Positions 1-7,656 of a stretch of DNA of 39,467 nucleotides are shown here, in pieces; position 1 is the stretch's first letter, and each line of letters begins with the position of its first letter. The DNA is from Actinomycetota bacterium. Lineage in GTDB: Bacteria > Actinomycetota > Thermoleophilia > RBG-16-64-13. The notes under the pieces were generated by a model. The model ran no database searches and was not told where the DNA came from. It worked only from the letters and a program-made list of their open reading frames with translations. The stretch covers positions 1 through 39,467 of the forward strand of contig JAMDEO010000061.1 in the NCBI GenBank assembly GCA_023483915.1. Reading direction: 5' to 3'. A program made the translations under genes and the position numbers.

Positions 1-129
1 GTCGGTCTCGAGGGCGATAAGCCTGGGCCAGGTGACGCGAGCCGGCAGGAAGTGCTCTATCCTGCAAGCGGCAACACACGCGTGGCACCTGGTGCACTTC
101 GCGAGGTTGATGACCATTCCCCATCTCAT
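1..129 (-). CDS. 4Fe-4S ferredoxin-type electron-transfer subunit, N-terminal fragment (runs off left edge)
   Basis: The first 43 residues of a protein continuing beyond the window. It begins MRWGMVINLAKCTRCHAC and carries a CxxCxxCxxxC cluster motif at residues 12-22, followed by a sequence typical of the iron-sulfur (beta) subunits of DMSO-reductase-family molybdoenzymes and related membrane redox complexes. These subunits relay electrons between a catalytic subunit and a membrane or quinone partner. The start is set by an ATG with a GGGGGAG ribosome-binding site 9-15 nt upstream; a second Met four codons later is less likely because the MRWGMVI opening is itself characteristic of the family. 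The frame is open to base 1. Only one of the usual four cluster motifs is in view, so the exact complex cannot be named. The family call is good; the partner is inference. Confidence 0.8.
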   Translation of the reverse strand, partial: MRWGMVINLAKCTRCHACVAACRIEHFLPARVTWPRLIALETD

Positions 130-403
130 TGTATGTGTCTCTCCCCCTGCTCGCATAGGGCTTCGAGCCCTCAGCGCCTAAGTGGGTTATCAGGTGACAA
201 ATATTCTAACATGATTGGGCGATATACGCGTTCCATTATTCGCAGTTCTCACCAGAGCCATATTCGCATCGATCACTGAATCGATCCTCGGCGCCCTCAG
301 GCTGAGCAGCCACCGAAGCGGCTGATGCCCCCTCAGCAGAGGAATCGGCGCTACCCATGGCCAGGAGACTTCGTGGCACCCCGCTGGTTTGACTTGCTGT
401 GTG
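130..403. other. Non-coding upstream region of the ferredoxin-type gene
   Basis: About 270 bases with no convincing gene. On the minus strand a TGTTAGAAT string (203-211) fits an extended -10 box and would give a leader of about 67 nt for the ferredoxin-type gene; no good -35 is visible. Two ATCGAT palindromes (268-273 and 280-285), six bases apart, lie further upstream and could bind a regulator, but this is only a pattern. Confidence 0.4.
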
Positions 404-455
404 TTCTAGGGGGCGACCGGGCAGCTAGGAAGAGCAGCCCGGTCGCCCCCTAGAA
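404..455. terminator. Strong hairpin after the ald/aminotransferase operon
   Basis: Perfect 19-bp inverted repeat (404-422 with 437-455) around a 14-nt loop, 33 nt beyond the aminotransferase stop codon. On the minus strand the stem is not followed by a clear U-run, so it may act as a factor-assisted terminator or as a 3'-end stabiliser. It lies between two same-strand transcription units and insulates the downstream ferredoxin-type gene. Confidence 0.75.
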
Positions 456-488
456 ACGGCCGGCCGGTCCGCGGACCAGCCGGGCAAC

Positions 489-1865
489 TCAGTAGTCCTT
501 GAGGATGTCCACCATGATATCGGTCGAGCGCAGAGCGTATTCCCTAGGGATGGTGAGTGGCGGCATAAAGCGGAAGACGTTGCCCCAGCGACCGCATGGG
601 GTCATCAGAACACCGTTGTTCAGGAGCCGCATGGCTATCTCTCCCACCTTCTCCGGGGCAAGGGGCGCCTTAGTCTCCCGATTGGCAACGACCTCACAGC
701 CGATCATGAGCCCCCGGCCGCGCACTTCCCCAATACACTTGGCCTCATCCATTGCTGCCGTCAGCCGCTCCTTGATCTCCTCACCCAATGCAACCGCTCT
801 TCCCAGGAGATCCGTCTCGGGGTCGGTGATGAGGTCGATGTTGGTCATGCAGACCTCGCAGCTCATTGCATTACCCGCAAAAGTGCTGGGCTGCGATCCG
901 GGGACAAGGCTCTTTTCTATGTCAGCCCGGTAAGTGATGCCCGCCATGGGCAGGTCCCCACCCATCCCCTTGCCCCAGGTGAGGATGTCCGGTTCCACCC
1001 CAGCGTATTCGATGCACCACATCTTGCCGGTTCGTCCCGCCCCACACTGGACCTCATCCGCGATGTAAAGGGCCCCGTTCTTTCCGCAGGCCTGCTTGAT
1101 AATTTGGAAGAATTCTGGCGGCGGGGCCACGTATCCGCCCTCACCCTGCTGGCTCTCCACGATCACGGCAGCTACGTCATCCATTCCCGTATAAGGGGTG
1201 TTCAGGATGTAGTCGACATACTTCGCGCACTGGAGGTTGCATTGGGGATAGGTCATGTTGAAGGCGCAGCGGTAACAGTATGCATAAGGAGCATGGGTCA
1301 CGCCGGGGATGAGCGGGCCCCATCCGTGCCGGTAGATACTCCCGGTAGTGAGGGCCGTGGTGCCGCACCATACCCCGTGATAAGCCCCCTGGAAGGCGAT
1401 GATCTGCGATCTGCCGGTATGTCGCCGCGCGAACTTGATCGCCGTCTCAACCGCATCAGATCCCGCCTGGAAGAACGAGGTGTGGCAGTTGCCCCGAAGC
1501 CCCGGCGGCATGATCCCGGAAACCTTCCTCGCCAGTTCGATACGCTTGGGGTTAGTGATGTCCGTCGTGTGCATGATTGCGCAGCTCTGACGCCTAATGG
1601 CCTCGAGCACCTTGGGGTGCGCCCGGCCGACGGCATTGACAGCGACACCCGCCGCCATATCTATATAGAGGTTGCCGTCGGGATCTTTGGCCGTGGCGCC
1701 TTTGCCGGCCTCCAGAATCACAGGGAAATCGGCCCCTCCCCGGGTGAAGGCCTCATACTTGGCCGACTCGGCCATAAGGGCAGCCACCTTGGGGCCGGGT
1801 ACCTGCGTGACCATCTGCGGGGCATCTGGAAACGACAGCTCCATGAGTTCCGCTTCGGATATCAT
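489..1865 (-). CDS. Class III PLP-dependent aminotransferase (omega-amino acid type)
   Basis: 458 residues, a normal length for fold-type I class III transaminases (4-aminobutyrate, beta-alanine, taurine or 2-amino acid:pyruvate types). Visible landmarks: the cofactor-phosphate loop GSDAVETAIKFAR near 135-147, AYHG at 161-164, the pyridine-binding Asp in IADEVQCGAGRTG (D270), and the Schiff-base Lys in WGKGMGGD (K299). The start is the ATG preceded by AAGGGAG at proper spacing; longer readings would enter the upstream gene. An insert at 197-213 holds four Cys (C197, C200, C209, C213), which could bind a metal. It lies 43 nt after alanine dehydrogenase on the same strand, so pyruvate is a likely amino acceptor, with alanine recycled by Ald. 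The amino donor cannot be read from sequence. Confidence 0.88.
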   Translation of the reverse strand: MISEAELMELSFPDAPQMVTQVPGPKVAALMAESAKYEAFTRGGADFPVILEAGKGATAKDPDGNLYIDMAAGVAVNAVGRAHPKVLEAIRRQSCAIMHTTDITNPKRIELARKVSGIMPPGLRGNCHTSFFQAGSDAVETAIKFARRHTGRSQIIAFQGAYHGVWCGTTALTTGSIYRHGWGPLIPGVTHAPYAYCYRCAFNMTYPQCNLQCAKYVDYILNTPYTGMDDVAAVIVESQQGEGGYVAPPPEFFQIIKQACGKNGALYIADEVQCGAGRTGKMWCIEYAGVEPDILTWGKGMGGDLPMAGITYRADIEKSLVPGSQPSTFAGNAMSCEVCMTNIDLITDPETDLLGRAVALGEEIKERLTAAMDEAKCIGEVRGRGLMIGCEVVANRETKAPLAPEKVGEIAMRLLNNGVLMTPCGRWGNVFRFMPPLTIPREYALRSTDIMVDILKDY

Positions 1866-1908
1866 CTCTAATCTCCCTTTCAGAAGTTGAGGCCTGAGAA
1901 GCGCACGT

Positions 1909-3024
1909 CTAGAGTTCTCCGACGTCGCATGCGACATAGTCCATGCCCACGCCCTCCGCAACCGCCTTGCAGACCAGCTTGCCCTGCAGCACGTTCAGAC
2001 CTCTGGCTAGGGCCGAGTCCGCCTTGAGTGCAGCTTTATAGCCGATGTTCGCAAGCTTGGACACGTATGGGAAGGTGGAATTCGTGAGCGCGAATGTGGA
2101 GGTCCTCGCAACACAACCGGGCATGTTGGCCACGCAGAAGAGGCTCACCCCGTCGACGCGAATAACCGGATCTTCATGAGTGGTCGGAACGGCCCCCTCG
2201 ACGCACCCTCCTTGATCGATGGCCACATCTATGACCACCGACCCTTTTCTCATGCTGGACATCATGGGTCTCGTGACAACTTTCTTGGCCTTCGCACCAG
2301 GAATCAGCAGGCCACCCACGACTACGTCGGCCTCAACTACAGCCTTCTCGACGTTCAGGTCGTTGGAAGCAAGAACTGTCAATCTCCCTTGAAGGACATC
2401 CGAGAGATATCTAAGACGGTCCAAGCTTATGTCGAGAATGGTCACATTGGCACCCATGCCGAGGGCAACCTTCGCTGCGTTTATCCCGACGGTGCCCCCA
2501 CCGATGATGGTTACATTGGCCGGCGCGGTCCCCGGAACACCGGCAAGAAGAACCCCTGATCCCCCGTTTTCCTTCTGCAGCCAGTGCGCACCTACTTGAA
2601 TAGAGAGCTTTCCGGCAACCTCGCTCATAGGGGTAAGCAGTGGAAGAGATCCGTTATCGAGCTGGACGGTCTCATACGCGATCCCGACGACCCTGCGCTC
2701 GAGAAGCGCTTGGGTGAGCTCAGGGGCTGGAGCGAGATGAAGATAGGTGAAGAGAATCTGCTCTTCCCGCAAAAGCCGATATTCCTGCGGGAGGGGCTCT
2801 TTGACCTTGACTATCATGTTGGCCTCGGCGTAGATCGCGTCGGCCGTCGGACGAATCTGTGCCCCGGCAAGCATGTACTCTGCGTCGGATATCCCCGAGC
2901 CCTCTCCGGCGGAGGTCTCGATGATGACCGTGTGACCATCAGCGACAAGGTTGTTCACCCCGGCGGGCACCATGGCCACACGATACTCGTGATTCTTCAC
3001 TTCCTTTGGCACGCCAACGATCAT
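1909..3024 (-). CDS. ald: Alanine dehydrogenase
   Basis: 371 residues, the usual length. It catalyses the reversible NAD-dependent oxidative deamination of L-alanine to pyruvate and ammonium in the cytoplasm. The N-terminal signature MIVGVPKEVKNHEYRVAMVP carries the substrate-binding Arg (R15). KVKEPLP holds the catalytic-region Lys and YLHLAP the active-site His. The Rossmann loop GGGTVGINAAKVALGMGA follows, and DQGGCVE holds the catalytic Asp. It is the first gene of a unit with the class III aminotransferase; together they can run a pyruvate/alanine amino-group shuttle releasing ammonium and NADH. The promoter region shares an 18-nt site with the livH promoter, so co-regulation with amino-acid uptake is likely. 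Confidence 0.95.
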   Translation of the reverse strand: MIVGVPKEVKNHEYRVAMVPAGVNNLVADGHTVIIETSAGEGSGISDAEYMLAGAQIRPTADAIYAEANMIVKVKEPLPQEYRLLREEQILFTYLHLAPAPELTQALLERRVVGIAYETVQLDNGSLPLLTPMSEVAGKLSIQVGAHWLQKENGGSGVLLAGVPGTAPANVTIIGGGTVGINAAKVALGMGANVTILDISLDRLRYLSDVLQGRLTVLASNDLNVEKAVVEADVVVGGLLIPGAKAKKVVTRPMMSSMRKGSVVIDVAIDQGGCVEGAVPTTHEDPVIRVDGVSLFCVANMPGCVARTSTFALTNSTFPYVSKLANIGYKAALKADSALARGLNVLQGKLVCKAVAEGVGMDYVACDVGEL

Positions 3025-3081
3025 TTTCGACCTTCCAGGAAACTGGTGTCTTGCCCTTCTGTGTTTCTGCAGCTTTCTGTA

Positions 3082-3113
3082 AACTTACAGGATTGCTGTC
3101 TAGTTGTCTAGCC
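3082..3113 (-). promoter_or_regulatory. Putative ald promoter and operator-like site
   Basis: On the minus strand a TAGACA -35 (3105-3110) is spaced 17 nt from a weak TAAGTT -10 (3082-3087). The -35 lies inside an 18-nt sequence (3096-3113) that is identical at 17 of 18 positions to one covering the -35 of the livH operon. A separate inverted repeat, CTGTAA-2-TTACAG (3077-3090), overlaps the -10 region. Confidence 0.5.
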
Positions 3114-3200
3114 CACTCGACCGGAACTCCCTGGTCGTGTGCCCGGTGTCCCTCTCCAGACTCCGCAGGAGCCGGCGGGCGATCGTGACAAGGCCAGTGC

Positions 3201-3905
3201 TTACTCGCCCACGCCGAGATACATGCTTTTTATGCTCTCGTTCTCTATGAGCCCATCCGGAGCAGACTCGTAGACGATCGTGCCTTTGCTCATCACGTAT
3301 GCATAGTCCGCGACGCTCATCGCCATGCCGAAATCCTGTTCGACGAGAAGGATCGACTGTCCGGCGGCTTTGAGGTCTTCGATCACCCGGAAGACCTCCT
3401 CAACGACCACTGGAGCGAGCCCCTCCGATGGCTCATCGAAAAGCAGCAGATCGGGGTTGGTCATCAGCGCTCGAGCGATAGTCAGCATTTGTTGCTCGCC
3501 CCCGCTCAACAGGTTGCCTTTGTTTTTCCGTCTCTCTGCAAGCTTGGGAAAGATCTCGAAAACCTTGTCGAGTGTCCATGGGTCTTTCTTCCCGCCCGTA
3601 CGGGCAGCCATCTTCAGGTTCTCCGTGACCGACAGCGAGGAAAAGATCATCCGCCCCTGCGGAATGAGCCCGACACCCATGCGCGCGATCCTGTGAGGCT
3701 GCATGCCGACAATGTTCTGCCCATTGAAGAGAATGGCACCTTTGCGCGGAGGGGCCAGACCCATGATGGAGCGGACGGTCGTGGTCTTGCCCATCCCATT
3801 GCGTCCCAAAAGCGCGACGATGGTCGCATCCTTGACCTGAAGAGAGACGCCCTGAAGGATGTAGCTATCGCCGTACCAGGTGTGGATGTCCTGAAGCTCG
3901 ATCAT
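3201..3905 (-). CDS. livF: Branched-chain amino acid-type ABC transporter ATPase LivF
   Basis: 234 residues. One of the two cytoplasmic ATPases that power a HAAT-family (Liv) importer. Walker A is GRNGMGKTT, the signature motif is LSGGEQQ, Walker B is LLLFDEPSEGLAP, and the switch His is replaced by Gln in LVEQDFG, as is usual for LivF. The ATG overlaps the stop codon of livG in an ATGA arrangement, indicating translational coupling; the longer reading upstream would run inside livG. Last gene of livHMGF. No solute-binding protein gene is present in this operon, so the system may use one encoded elsewhere (for example the LivK at 20.9-22.2 kb). Confidence 0.93.
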   Translation of the reverse strand: MIELQDIHTWYGDSYILQGVSLQVKDATIVALLGRNGMGKTTTVRSIMGLAPPRKGAILFNGQNIVGMQPHRIARMGVGLIPQGRMIFSSLSVTENLKMAARTGGKKDPWTLDKVFEIFPKLAERRKNKGNLLSGGEQQMLTIARALMTNPDLLLFDEPSEGLAPVVVEEVFRVIEDLKAAGQSILLVEQDFGMAMSVADYAYVMSKGTIVYESAPDGLIENESIKSMYLGVGE

Positions 3906-4675
3906 AGCTTCCCTCCAGACCCAGCTGTAAGACCTTTGCGGCTGCCCATATAGATGTCTTTGACCAACTGGTCGGTGCGGATCTCCTCGCACGTGCCTTC
4001 GCAGGCGATCCGTCCGTAGTGAAGGACAATCACTCGTTCCGCCACACCAAAGACGAGGTCCATATCGTGGGCGATCATGAGGACCGTGATTCTCGAGCCC
4101 AATTCTTTGATGCGCGTGGTGATGTCCGCGCTCTCCGAGGTGGTCAGCCCGCAGCTCGGCTCATCGAGCAGGAGCAGCTCCGGCTTGCTCGCCAGGCTGA
4201 GGGCTATCTCCAGTTTGCGCTGCTGCCCATAGGCCAACGAGCTTACTATCTCATCGCGCAGATCCCACAGCTCAACCGACTCGAGGAGCTCGCGGGCGGC
4301 AGCCTGGAGTTCTTGATCGCGCAGCATGTATTTCACGAGGCCGTAGCGACTCTTGTGTATCCCCTGCAATCCTATGAGAGCGTTAACCAGCACACTCTGG
4401 TAGGAGAAGAGACTCACGATCTGGAAGGAGCGGGCCATCCCCATGTGCGTCCTCGCAAAGACCGACGCGTGGGTTATGTCTTGGCCTTTGAATAGCACTT
4501 TGCCGCTGGAGGGCTTCAGTTGGCCGGTAAGAAGATTGAAAAGGGTCGTCTTCCCGGCGCCGTTCGGACCGATGAGAGCGAGGCGCTCACCCGGCTCGAT
4601 GTTGAACGACACGTTACTGACCGCGGCCAGTCCTCCGAAGTGCACCGATATGTTCTCGACTTCAAGAAGCGCCAC
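3902..4675 (-). CDS. livG: Branched-chain amino acid-type ABC transporter ATPase LivG
   Basis: 257 residues. The second ATPase of the Liv importer. Walker A is GPNGAGKTT, the signature region is SLAYGQQRKLEIA, Walker B is LLLLDEPSCGL, and the switch His is in IAHDMDLVF. The N-terminus VALLEVENISVHFGGL is typical of LivG. I chose a GTG start because GGAGGAG lies 8 nt upstream and the sequence before it has no homology; this start overlaps the end of livM by 14 nt. It ends in the ATGA overlap with livF. Confidence 0.92.
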   Translation of the reverse strand: MALLEVENISVHFGGLAAVSNVSFNIEPGERLALIGPNGAGKTTLFNLLTGQLKPSSGKVLFKGQDITHASVFARTHMGMARSFQIVSLFSYQSVLVNALIGLQGIHKSRYGLVKYMLRDQELQAAARELLESVELWDLRDEIVSSLAYGQQRKLEIALSLASKPELLLLDEPSCGLTTSESADITTRIKELGSRITVLMIAHDMDLVFGVAERVIVLHYGRIACEGTCEEIRTDQLVKDIYMGSRKGLTAGSGGKL

Positions 4676-5702
4676 GGACGAGCCTCCTCCAGCCTTTGAG
4701 AATCTCCACGCCGAGTCCCTGCGGGGTGACCATGATGGTGAAAACAAACAGGGCACCGAAGATGATCGGCCAGCGATCGGGCAGGTACACGCTTGCCAGG
4801 TACTCAATGCCCACGTATACCACGCTTGCCACCAGAGGCCCTAGGAAGGTTGTCGAGCTACCCATGATGACGAGCAGGAACGAGATATCGCTGGTTGACA
4901 TGGCCAAGCTGTTTGGGGCCATGACGCTGCCAAAATACGCGAACATGATGCCTGCTACGGCGCCAAAGACACCCGCGATGATCCACGAGGTGTACTTGTA
5001 TAGCCAAGTGTTATATCCGAGCGCCTGCATCCGCTTCTCGTTGTCATGAATGCCCCGAAGCGCGTAGCCGAAATGGGAGTTCACCACCCGGTACATGAGG
5101 TAGAGGCAGACGGCCACCACGATGAATGTCAGATAGTAGAGCCGACCCGACGTAATCCGGAAACCGAGCCCGAGATCAGGCTCGGGGATGCCTGCTAGAC
5201 CCGTGGATCCTCCGGTCAACGGCCTCAGGGCAATGGCCATCCTTGAGAGAAGCTCTCCGAACGCAATGGTGGCCAAGAGGAAGTAGATGGGGTTCGTGTT
5301 CCCTGCGCCCACGCCAAAGACCCTGAACGCAGGGACGCCGAGAATGGCCGCTATCACGGCTGCCACTGCTACAGCAAGGAGGAAGTTTATCCAGAAGCTG
5401 CTGATGCCTACCTTCAGGATGAGGATGCCTGTGGCATAGCCGCCCACCCCGAAGAAGGCGGCATGACCGAAGCTCGGGATCCCGGCATACCCCCAGATGA
5501 TGTTGAGGCTCATTCCGAAGAGACCATAGATCATCATCTTGGTGACGAGACTCGATACAAAGGATGGAATGAAGAGTGGCAGCACCAGGATGATTACGGC
5601 GATGACCGCGACCGGCGCCACCACTTCCACGAGGGAGCGAGGCACCCTTCTCGATGCCGGCGCCGTTGCGTCCACGGCGACCCCCTTCGTGATGTCCGCC
5701 AT
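4662..5702 (-). CDS. livM: Branched-chain amino acid-type ABC transporter permease LivM
   Basis: 346 residues with about ten hydrophobic membrane segments. It is one half of the heterodimeric inner-membrane channel. The conserved stretch IWGYAGIPSFGHAAFFGVGGYATG near residues 68-92 and the EAA-type loop HFGYALRGIHDNEKRMQALGYN mark it as LivM. A polar cytoplasmic N-terminus of about 27 residues precedes the first segment. The start codon shares one base with the livH stop (TGATG), so the two are coupled. The substrate is probably an amino acid or another small carboxylate; the family also imports amides, urea and aromatic acids. Confidence 0.92.
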   Translation of the reverse strand: MADITKGVAVDATAPASRRVPRSLVEVVAPVAVIAVIILVLPLFIPSFVSSLVTKMMIYGLFGMSLNIIWGYAGIPSFGHAAFFGVGGYATGILILKVGISSFWINFLLAVAVAAVIAAILGVPAFRVFGVGAGNTNPIYFLLATIAFGELLSRMAIALRPLTGGSTGLAGIPEPDLGLGFRITSGRLYYLTFIVVAVCLYLMYRVVNSHFGYALRGIHDNEKRMQALGYNTWLYKYTSWIIAGVFGAVAGIMFAYFGSVMAPNSLAMSTSDISFLLVIMGSSTTFLGPLVASVVYVGIEYLASVYLPDRWPIIFGALFVFTIMVTPQGLGVEILKGWRRLVRGAS

Positions 5703-6562
5703 CAGAATACCCTCCTACCGATCAGCCCGCTAGGCCTTACCAGCAGAACGATCAGAAACACGATATAGGAGAAGAAGAGGGCAACCTGCGGCACGTACGC
5801 TTTGCCAAAGGTGTCGAAGAGCCCGATGACGAGCGCCCCCAACATCGTTCCCTGGATGTACCCCGTGCCGCCGACCACGACCACGATCAGAGCGAGAAGA
5901 AGAAGGTTGTCACCCATTGAGGGATATGCACCCAGGATGGGTGCCCCCATTACACCGGCCAATCCAGCCAGCGCCATCCCCAACAGGAAGATGAGGGTGC
6001 TAACCAGCCCATAGTTGACGCCAAGCGCGACGGTCATTTCCTTGTTGTCCATCCCCGCCCGGATGATGGCCCCGGTGCGAGTCCTATCCTGCATCCACCA
6101 GAGAATGCCGAGTATGACAAGCCCGACGACTATGATGAATACCCGGTAGATGGGAAACGCCAATGTCCCTACGTGGATCACCCCCGTGAGACCCGGGGGA
6201 GTCTGCATGATCTTTGCTCGGGGGCCCCATATCCAGAGGACCACATTGGCGACAATGATGGCGATGCCGATAGTAAGCACGGCCTGTTCCGGCACCTTGT
6301 TATAGAGATGCCTCAGGAAGAAGTAGTAGAGGCCGAGACCGATCACGGCAAGCGCCACAAATGCCAGCACGATCCCCACCCAGAAACTGCCGAAGCTGTC
6401 CACGGCCTGTAGCCCGACATACGCACCAAACATGAATAGGGCGCCGTGAGCAAGGTTCAGGACGCCCATGACGCCGAAGGTCAAGGAGAAGCCGGCAGCA
6501 AGAAGAAACAGAATGAAGGCATACGAGAGTCCGTTTAGCCCCGTCACCAAAAACTGACTCAT
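5702..6562 (-). CDS. livH: Branched-chain amino acid-type ABC transporter permease LivH
   Basis: 286 residues and about eight membrane segments; the other half of the membrane channel. Family landmarks are GLSYAFILFLLAAGFSLTFG followed by GVLNLAHGALFMFGAY near the N-terminus, and the cytoplasmic loop TRTGAIIRAGMDNKEMTVALGVN. First gene of the four-gene operon. Its upstream region has a TAGACA-17-TAGAGT promoter with a leader of about 70 nt and the 18-nt site shared with ald. Confidence 0.93.
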   Translation of the reverse strand: MSQFLVTGLNGLSYAFILFLLAAGFSLTFGVMGVLNLAHGALFMFGAYVGLQAVDSFGSFWVGIVLAFVALAVIGLGLYYFFLRHLYNKVPEQAVLTIGIAIIVANVVLWIWGPRAKIMQTPPGLTGVIHVGTLAFPIYRVFIIVVGLVILGILWWMQDRTRTGAIIRAGMDNKEMTVALGVNYGLVSTLIFLLGMALAGLAGVMGAPILGAYPSMGDNLLLLALIVVVVGGTGYIQGTMLGALVIGLFDTFGKAYVPQVALFFSYIVFLIVLLVRPSGLIGRRVF

Positions 6563-6638
6563 GGCCTCCCCCGATTAACAAGCGGCCCAGCGCTTGGCTC
6601 AATTTGGTGACCGGTCCCCGACCCCGGCCACACGGGGC

Positions 6639-6670
6639 ACTCTAGCAAACGACTGACTAGTTGTCTAGCC
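6639..6670 (-). promoter_or_regulatory. livHMGF promoter with shared operator-like site
   Basis: Minus-strand -35 TAGACA (6662-6667) and -10 TAGAGT (6639-6644) with an ideal 17-nt spacer. The -35 lies within CTGACTAGTTGTCTAGCC as read on the plus strand (6653-6670), which matches the ald upstream site at 17 of 18 positions. The two CTAG boxes flanking TTGT give it partial dyad symmetry, as expected for a dimeric regulator. Confidence 0.6.
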
Positions 6671-6846
6671 AACCCGCCAATGCCACGAGCCCCCGGCGAG
6701 GAGGCATGAGAAAGCGGCGGATGCATGTTGCCTCCAATCAACCGCGGAAAAGGGGGACCGCCTACCGGATATCCGGCAACTTACCCGGCCACCTTGTTAC
6801 CTGGCCACCTTACCATGTGTCCGCAGGGGCCATGAAAGGACAACTG

Positions 6847-6852
6847 TATAAT
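6847..6852 (+). promoter_or_regulatory. Putative -10 box giving a leaderless mRNA for the B3/B4 protein
   Basis: A perfect TATAAT ends seven bases before the ATG of the B3/B4-domain gene, so transcription would start at or next to the start codon. No clear -35 is seen at 16-18 nt, and the only purine-rich string (AAAGGA) is too far from the ATG to serve as a ribosome-binding site. This fits leaderless expression. Confidence 0.5.
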
Positions 6853-6859
6853 CGCAGGC

Positions 6860-7576
6860 ATGAACGCCCGCTCCTACCGGATACAGGCCGAGCTGTTCGA
6901 GCGATTTCCCGGCTATGTGCGGGGGGTGGTCGTCGCCCACGGCGTCGCCAATGGCTCCTCGCCGGATTCGCTCGTCGCGCTGCTGCGCCACGCGGAGCAA
7001 TCCGTGCGCAGCAGGCTGGACCTGGAGCGCCTGACTGATGACCTCCGTATCAAGGCATGGCGCGAGGCCTATCGCTCTTTCGGCGCCAAACCGAGTGAGT
7101 ATCGCTCGTCCATTGAGGCGATGGCACGGCGGGTCCTTCGAGGCGACCCTTTGCCGACGATCAATGCCCTCGTCGACATCGGGAATGTTGTTTCCCTGCG
7201 CCACCTGTTATCCGCGGGGGGTCATGCCATCGACGTGCTCAGCAGCGACATCGAGCTGAGGTTTGCAGTGGGCTCCGAGACCTTCGTTCCCTTCGGCTCT
7301 CGCGAAACGGAGCATCCGCTGCCCGGCGAAGTAGTGTTCGTCGAAGGCGATGTGGTCCTTACCAGGCGTTGGACCTGGCGCCAGGCGGACCACACGTTGA
7401 TACTCCCGGAGACGACGGCCATCGAGTTCAACATCGATGGGCTCCCTCCGGTCGCCCCCCAAGAGGTCTTGCAGGCATGTCACGAGCTCGCCGCCCTGAT
7501 CACTCAGCACTGCGGCGGAATCAACCGGGTGGAGTTGCTGGCAAAGGAGCATCCCGCGATGACGTTGGCGCCCTAA
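6860..7576 (+). CDS. B3/B4 tRNA-binding-domain protein (COG3382-like)
   Basis: 238 residues. It resembles the stand-alone B3/B4 domain proteins related to the editing/phenylalanine-recognition region of the PheRS beta chain. Supporting stretches are AWREAYRSFGAKPSEYRSSIEAM, GDPLPTINALVDIGNVVSL and the C-terminal WTWRQADHTLILPETTAIEFNIDGL. Free-standing versions are cytoplasmic, usually poorly characterised, and may bind an aminoacyl group or tRNA-like ligand. The gene is divergent from livH and convergent with the aldo/keto reductase gene. Its placement beside an amino-acid importer may be meaningful but does not define a role. The start is supported by the -10 box spacing rather than by a ribosome-binding site. 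Confidence 0.8.
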   Translation: MNARSYRIQAELFERFPGYVRGVVVAHGVANGSSPDSLVALLRHAEQSVRSRLDLERLTDDLRIKAWREAYRSFGAKPSEYRSSIEAMARRVLRGDPLPTINALVDIGNVVSLRHLLSAGGHAIDVLSSDIELRFAVGSETFVPFGSRETEHPLPGEVVFVEGDVVLTRRWTWRQADHTLILPETTAIEFNIDGLPPVAPQEVLQACHELAALITQHCGGINRVELLAKEHPAMTLAP

Positions 7577-7656
7577 CGCCGATGCGCGGGCTTTGACTCG
7601 GGCGTAGCCGGCCGATCTACGCAGGGGAGCCGGCTGGCCAATCGCATGTCGGAGCT

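Noticed and set aside
52-279. Plus-strand open frame of 75 codons from a GTG
   Set aside because: It is antisense to the ferredoxin-type start, has no ribosome-binding site, and its residue make-up (Ser/Arg/His-rich) shows no domain.
7606-7635. Inverted repeat AGCCGGC-16-GCCGGCT between the convergent B3/B4 and AKR genes
   Set aside because: Only 7-bp arms with a long loop and no U-run; too weak to call a terminator.
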